DNA from: an uncultured Microbacteriaceae bacterium
GTDB lineage: Bacteria > Actinomycetota > Actinomycetes > Actinomycetales > Microbacteriaceae
NCBI GenBank assembly: GCA_946481135.1
Contig: CAMLMQ010000061.1
Location: 1-13,832, forward strand
Length of the DNA stretch: 13,832 bases
Direction: 5' to 3'
Below are positions 12,143-13,832 of this stretch, piece by piece (within the stretch, counting starts at the first letter, position 1; every line of letters starts with the position of its first letter). The notes beneath the pieces are model-generated. The model saw only the letters and a program-made list of their open reading frames with translations, was not told the origin of the DNA and made no database searches. The translations under genes and the position numbers were made by a program.

Positions 12143-13135
12143 ATGATCCACACGCGCACCCGACGCGCCGCGATCGCTCTCACGGCGACCGTCGGCATCA
12201 CCGCGCTGGCCGGCTGCACCGCGGCCGCCCCGGAGGAGGGCGGTGACCCGATCTCCATCGCCGCCGTTTTCCCCAACACCTCTGACCCGTTCTGGCAGAC
12301 GATCTCGTGCGGAGCGGCCGATCGGGCCGAGGAGCTCGGCGTCGACCTGCAGCAGTTCAACTCGACCAACACCGACGCCAACACGATTGCCGCGAATTTT
12401 CAGAGCGCGTCGCTCCTCGACGCCGATGGCATGATCGTCAACCCGTTCAACAACAACCAGTTCGTCGCGCAGTACACGACGCTCATGGCCGACGGCGTGC
12501 CGATCGTGACGAGCAACGGCACCGACCCGCAGGCCGAGTACCTCGCGGTCTTCAGCGACGCCGAGACCAGCGGCTTCGCCGATCAGATCGCCGACCTCAT
12601 CCCGGAGGGCGCGGGCACGATGGTCTACATGGGTGGCGCGCCCGGAATCCCGCCCCTCGAGAGCCGCACGCTGCCGTTCTTCGAAGCCGTGAAGGAGATG
12701 CGCCCCGACCTCACGCCGCTCGAGAACGAGTACAGCGGCTTCGACATCAACAAGGCCACGAGCGACGCAGCCTCGATGATCATCGCCAACCCCGATCTGA
12801 AGCTCATCATCGCGGCGACCGGCCCCGACGGCATCGGCGCGGCCGCAGCGATCGCCCAGGCAGGCAAGGAGGGGGAGATCGCCCTGATCGCCTTCGACGC
12901 GATCGCTCCCGAAGTCGACGCGCTCAAGGCGGGCACGATCTCAGCGCTCATCGCCCAGGACCCCTACGCGATCGGTGCCGAGTCGGTGCAGGCGATCGTC
13001 GACTATCTCGCCGAGAACCCTGAGGGCGGCGCGGTCGAGCCAAACGGCACGAAGACGATCCCGAGTTTCCTCCTGACTGCCGACAACGTCGACGACCCGG
13101 AGAACGCCAAGTACCTGTACCGCAGCGAGTGCTGA
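12143..13135 (+). CDS. Sugar ABC transporter substrate-binding lipoprotein (Peripla_BP_4 type)
   Basis: A 330-aa exported binding protein that delivers the sugar to the importer. The signal peptide has a twin-Arg-like basic start (RTRRAA), an apolar core and the lipobox LAGC, so C25 is the lipidated residue. The mature part is a two-lobe type-I fold like ribose-binding protein: ISIAAVFPNTSDPFWQTI (first strand and ligand loop), DADGMIVNPFNNNQF, GVPIVTSNGTD, and IALIAFDAIAPEVDALKAGTI (about 250-272, a ligand-contact region). SDPFWQ and NPFNNN are probable ligand-contact loops. AAGGAG lies 6 nt before the ATG. A 39-nt C-rich gap without a hairpin separates it from the permease, so it is probably co-transcribed. 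An 18-bp terminator follows. Ligand unknown; the divergent operon suggests a beta-linked saccharide. Confidence 0.92.
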   Translation: MIHTRTRRAAIALTATVGITALAGCTAAAPEEGGDPISIAAVFPNTSDPFWQTISCGAADRAEELGVDLQQFNSTNTDANTIAANFQSASLLDADGMIVNPFNNNQFVAQYTTLMADGVPIVTSNGTDPQAEYLAVFSDAETSGFADQIADLIPEGAGTMVYMGGAPGIPPLESRTLPFFEAVKEMRPDLTPLENEYSGFDINKATSDAASMIIANPDLKLIIAATGPDGIGAAAAIAQAGKEGEIALIAFDAIAPEVDALKAGTISALIAQDPYAIGAESVQAIVDYLAENPEGGAVEPNGTKTIPSFLLTADNVDDPENAKYLYRSEC

Positions 13136-13144
13136 CGAGTTGAT

Positions 13145-13184
13145 TGCAGGAAGGGGGCGACGTCCGCGTCGTCCCCTTCCTGCA
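13145..13184 (+). terminator. Hairpin terminator of the ABC importer operon
   Basis: TGCAGGAAGGGGGCGACG (13145-13162) and CGTCGTCCCCTTCCTGCA (13167-13184) pair over 18 bp with a single G-U wobble and a 4-nt TCCG loop. It lies 10 bp after the binding-protein stop. It separates the importer operon from the GH38-like gene. Confidence 0.85.
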
Positions 13185-13206
13185 TCCTGGGATACGACAT
13201 CCTGGG
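13184..13206 (+). repeat. Direct repeat ATCCTGGG x2, 15-bp period, before the GH38-like gene
   Basis: ATCCTGGG at 13184-13191 and 13199-13206, between the terminator and the ATG at 13210. The second copy may supply a weak ribosome-binding GGGG. A TACGAC between the copies could be a -10. Function not clear. Confidence 0.3.
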
Positions 13207-13209
13207 GCC

Positions 13210-13832
13210 ATGACCGGATTCGCAGGATGGCTGCTCGGCATCGCCGCCCAGCAGCCCGGGGAGTACCGGCGGCTGCGCCGCATCCGCGCCGCGGTCTACA
13301 CGCCGGTCGCGCCCCTGCGGGCGGAGGTGGTGCGCAGCGCCGAGCCGATCCCGTTCGAGGAGTTGCCGCGCAACGCGTTCCGTCCGCTGCATCCGGGGCA
13401 GAGCTGGGGCGGGGTGCTCGACTGCGCGTGGCTGCGTCTCACGGGCGAGGTGCCGGCCGGCATCGACGACGCGGTCGTGATGCTCGGCCTGCGCGGCGAG
13501 GGGCTCGTCTACGACCCCGACGGGCGCATCCTCGACGGGGTGACGACGGTCTTCCAGCAGGGCGACCTGCCGCACAGCGGCGGACGCTACCGACCCGTGC
13601 GGCGCGTCGACCTGTCGGGAGGGCGCGTCGAGCTCTACGCCGACGTGGCCTACAACGGGTTCATCATCTACGCGGTCGGCCGCGGGCGGTTCCACGGCGC
13701 CCACCTCGCGACGCGCGACGACGAGACCTTCGCGCTCTACTACGACTACCTCACGCTCACGGTGCTCGCGCACGCGACCGAGGATGCCGGGCTGCGGCGC
13801 GAGCTGCGGGTCGCCCTCGACGCGGCGTGGGC
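13210..13832 (+). CDS. Probable GH38 alpha-mannosidase, N-terminal part (partial, runs off the right edge)
   Basis: 207 codons of an open frame with no stop before the window edge. The pattern fits the N-terminal beta-sandwich of Ams1/MngB-like GH38 alpha-mannosidases: SWGGVLDCAWLRLTGEVPAG (about 65-84), LRGEGLVYDPDGRILDGVTT (about 94-113, the GEGLV-DG segment typical of the family), then VAYNGF near 146-151, and a helical linker with FALYYDYLTL (about 174-183) like the LYYDL-type stretch before the catalytic domain. GH38 enzymes remove alpha-mannose and need zinc; the catalytic Asp and zinc ligands would lie further right. No signal peptide, so it may act in the cytoplasm. The ATG at 13210 has a weak ribosome site; no other start is in frame nearby. 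Family call moderate, since the catalytic part is missing. Confidence 0.65.
   Translation, partial: MTGFAGWLLGIAAQQPGEYRRLRRIRAAVYTPVAPLRAEVVRSAEPIPFEELPRNAFRPLHPGQSWGGVLDCAWLRLTGEVPAGIDDAVVMLGLRGEGLVYDPDGRILDGVTTVFQQGDLPHSGGRYRPVRRVDLSGGRVELYADVAYNGFIIYAVGRGRFHGAHLATRDDETFALYYDYLTLTVLAHATEDAGLRRELRVALDAAW

Noticed and set aside
13003..13773. Minus-strand open frame over the end of the binding protein and the GH38-like gene
   Set aside because: No family resemblance; it crosses the terminator and opposes two supported genes.
1..13832. Mobile elements, CRISPR arrays, tRNA or rRNA genes
   Set aside because: I looked for transposase motifs, terminal repeats, regularly spaced repeats and tRNA T-loop/CCA patterns and saw none that I could support by eye.
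1..13832. Apparent frequent GGATGC/GCATCC hexamers
   Set aside because: A rough expectation from GC content gives about nine copies and I noticed somewhat more, mostly as Asp-Ala codons; not clearly above chance without a count.

Overview
The window looks like chromosomal DNA from a high-GC actinobacterium, most likely of the Microbacteriaceae type. The evidence is very GC-rich codons, frequent GTG starts, a recurring TAGGCT -10-like hexamer, GC-rich hairpin terminators without U-tracts, and actinobacterial-style serA and CUT2 sugar-transport genes. I see no insertion sequence, integrase, phage gene, CRISPR array, tRNA or rRNA.

Layout. (1) Positions 1-1292, minus strand: the first 430 codons of a bacteriophytochrome (PAS-GAF-PHY photosensor) with a complete set of chromophore-contact residues. 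It runs off the left edge, so its output domain is not visible. (2) 1293-1952: a 406-bp intergenic region, a 25-codon small ORF with a near-perfect ribosome binding site, and a spacer that can fold into competing hairpins (attenuator-like), leading to an 88-aa hypothetical protein. (3) 2302-3946: a TetR regulator that looks leaderless, an HxlR regulator convergent with it and overlapping by 11 bp, and a divergently transcribed NAD(P)-binding oxidoreductase. (4) 4025-5617: serA, the ACT-domain D-3-phosphoglycerate dehydrogenase. (5) 5658-13135: a carbohydrate uptake and catabolism locus built as two divergent operons. The minus-strand operon encodes a ROK repressor, a cyclase-family hydrolase, a beta-phosphoglucomutase and a GH3 enzyme carrying the Asp-x-His dyad of the retaining phosphorylase/N-acetylglucosaminidase subgroup. 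The plus-strand operon encodes a CUT2-type ABC importer (ATPase, permease, lipoprotein binding protein) and ends at an 18-bp hairpin terminator. (6) 13210-13832: the N-terminus of a probable GH38 alpha-mannosidase, cut by the right edge.

How the sugar locus may work (inference). A small beta-linked glycoside enters through the ABC importer. The GH3 enzyme has no signal peptide, so it would act in the cytoplasm. If it splits the substrate with phosphate and retention, it releases a beta-hexose-1-phosphate. The neighbouring beta-phosphoglucomutase, whose start codon-stop codon overlap with the GH3 gene suggests tight coupling, would turn a glucosyl product into glucose-6-phosphate. The ROK protein would control both operons through two matched inverted repeats (CGTTC(A/T)-N5-TGAAC) in the shared promoter region. 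A GH3 retaining phosphorylase feeding a dedicated beta-phosphoglucomutase is the most interesting candidate system here. The role of the cyclase-family hydrolase in it is unexplained.
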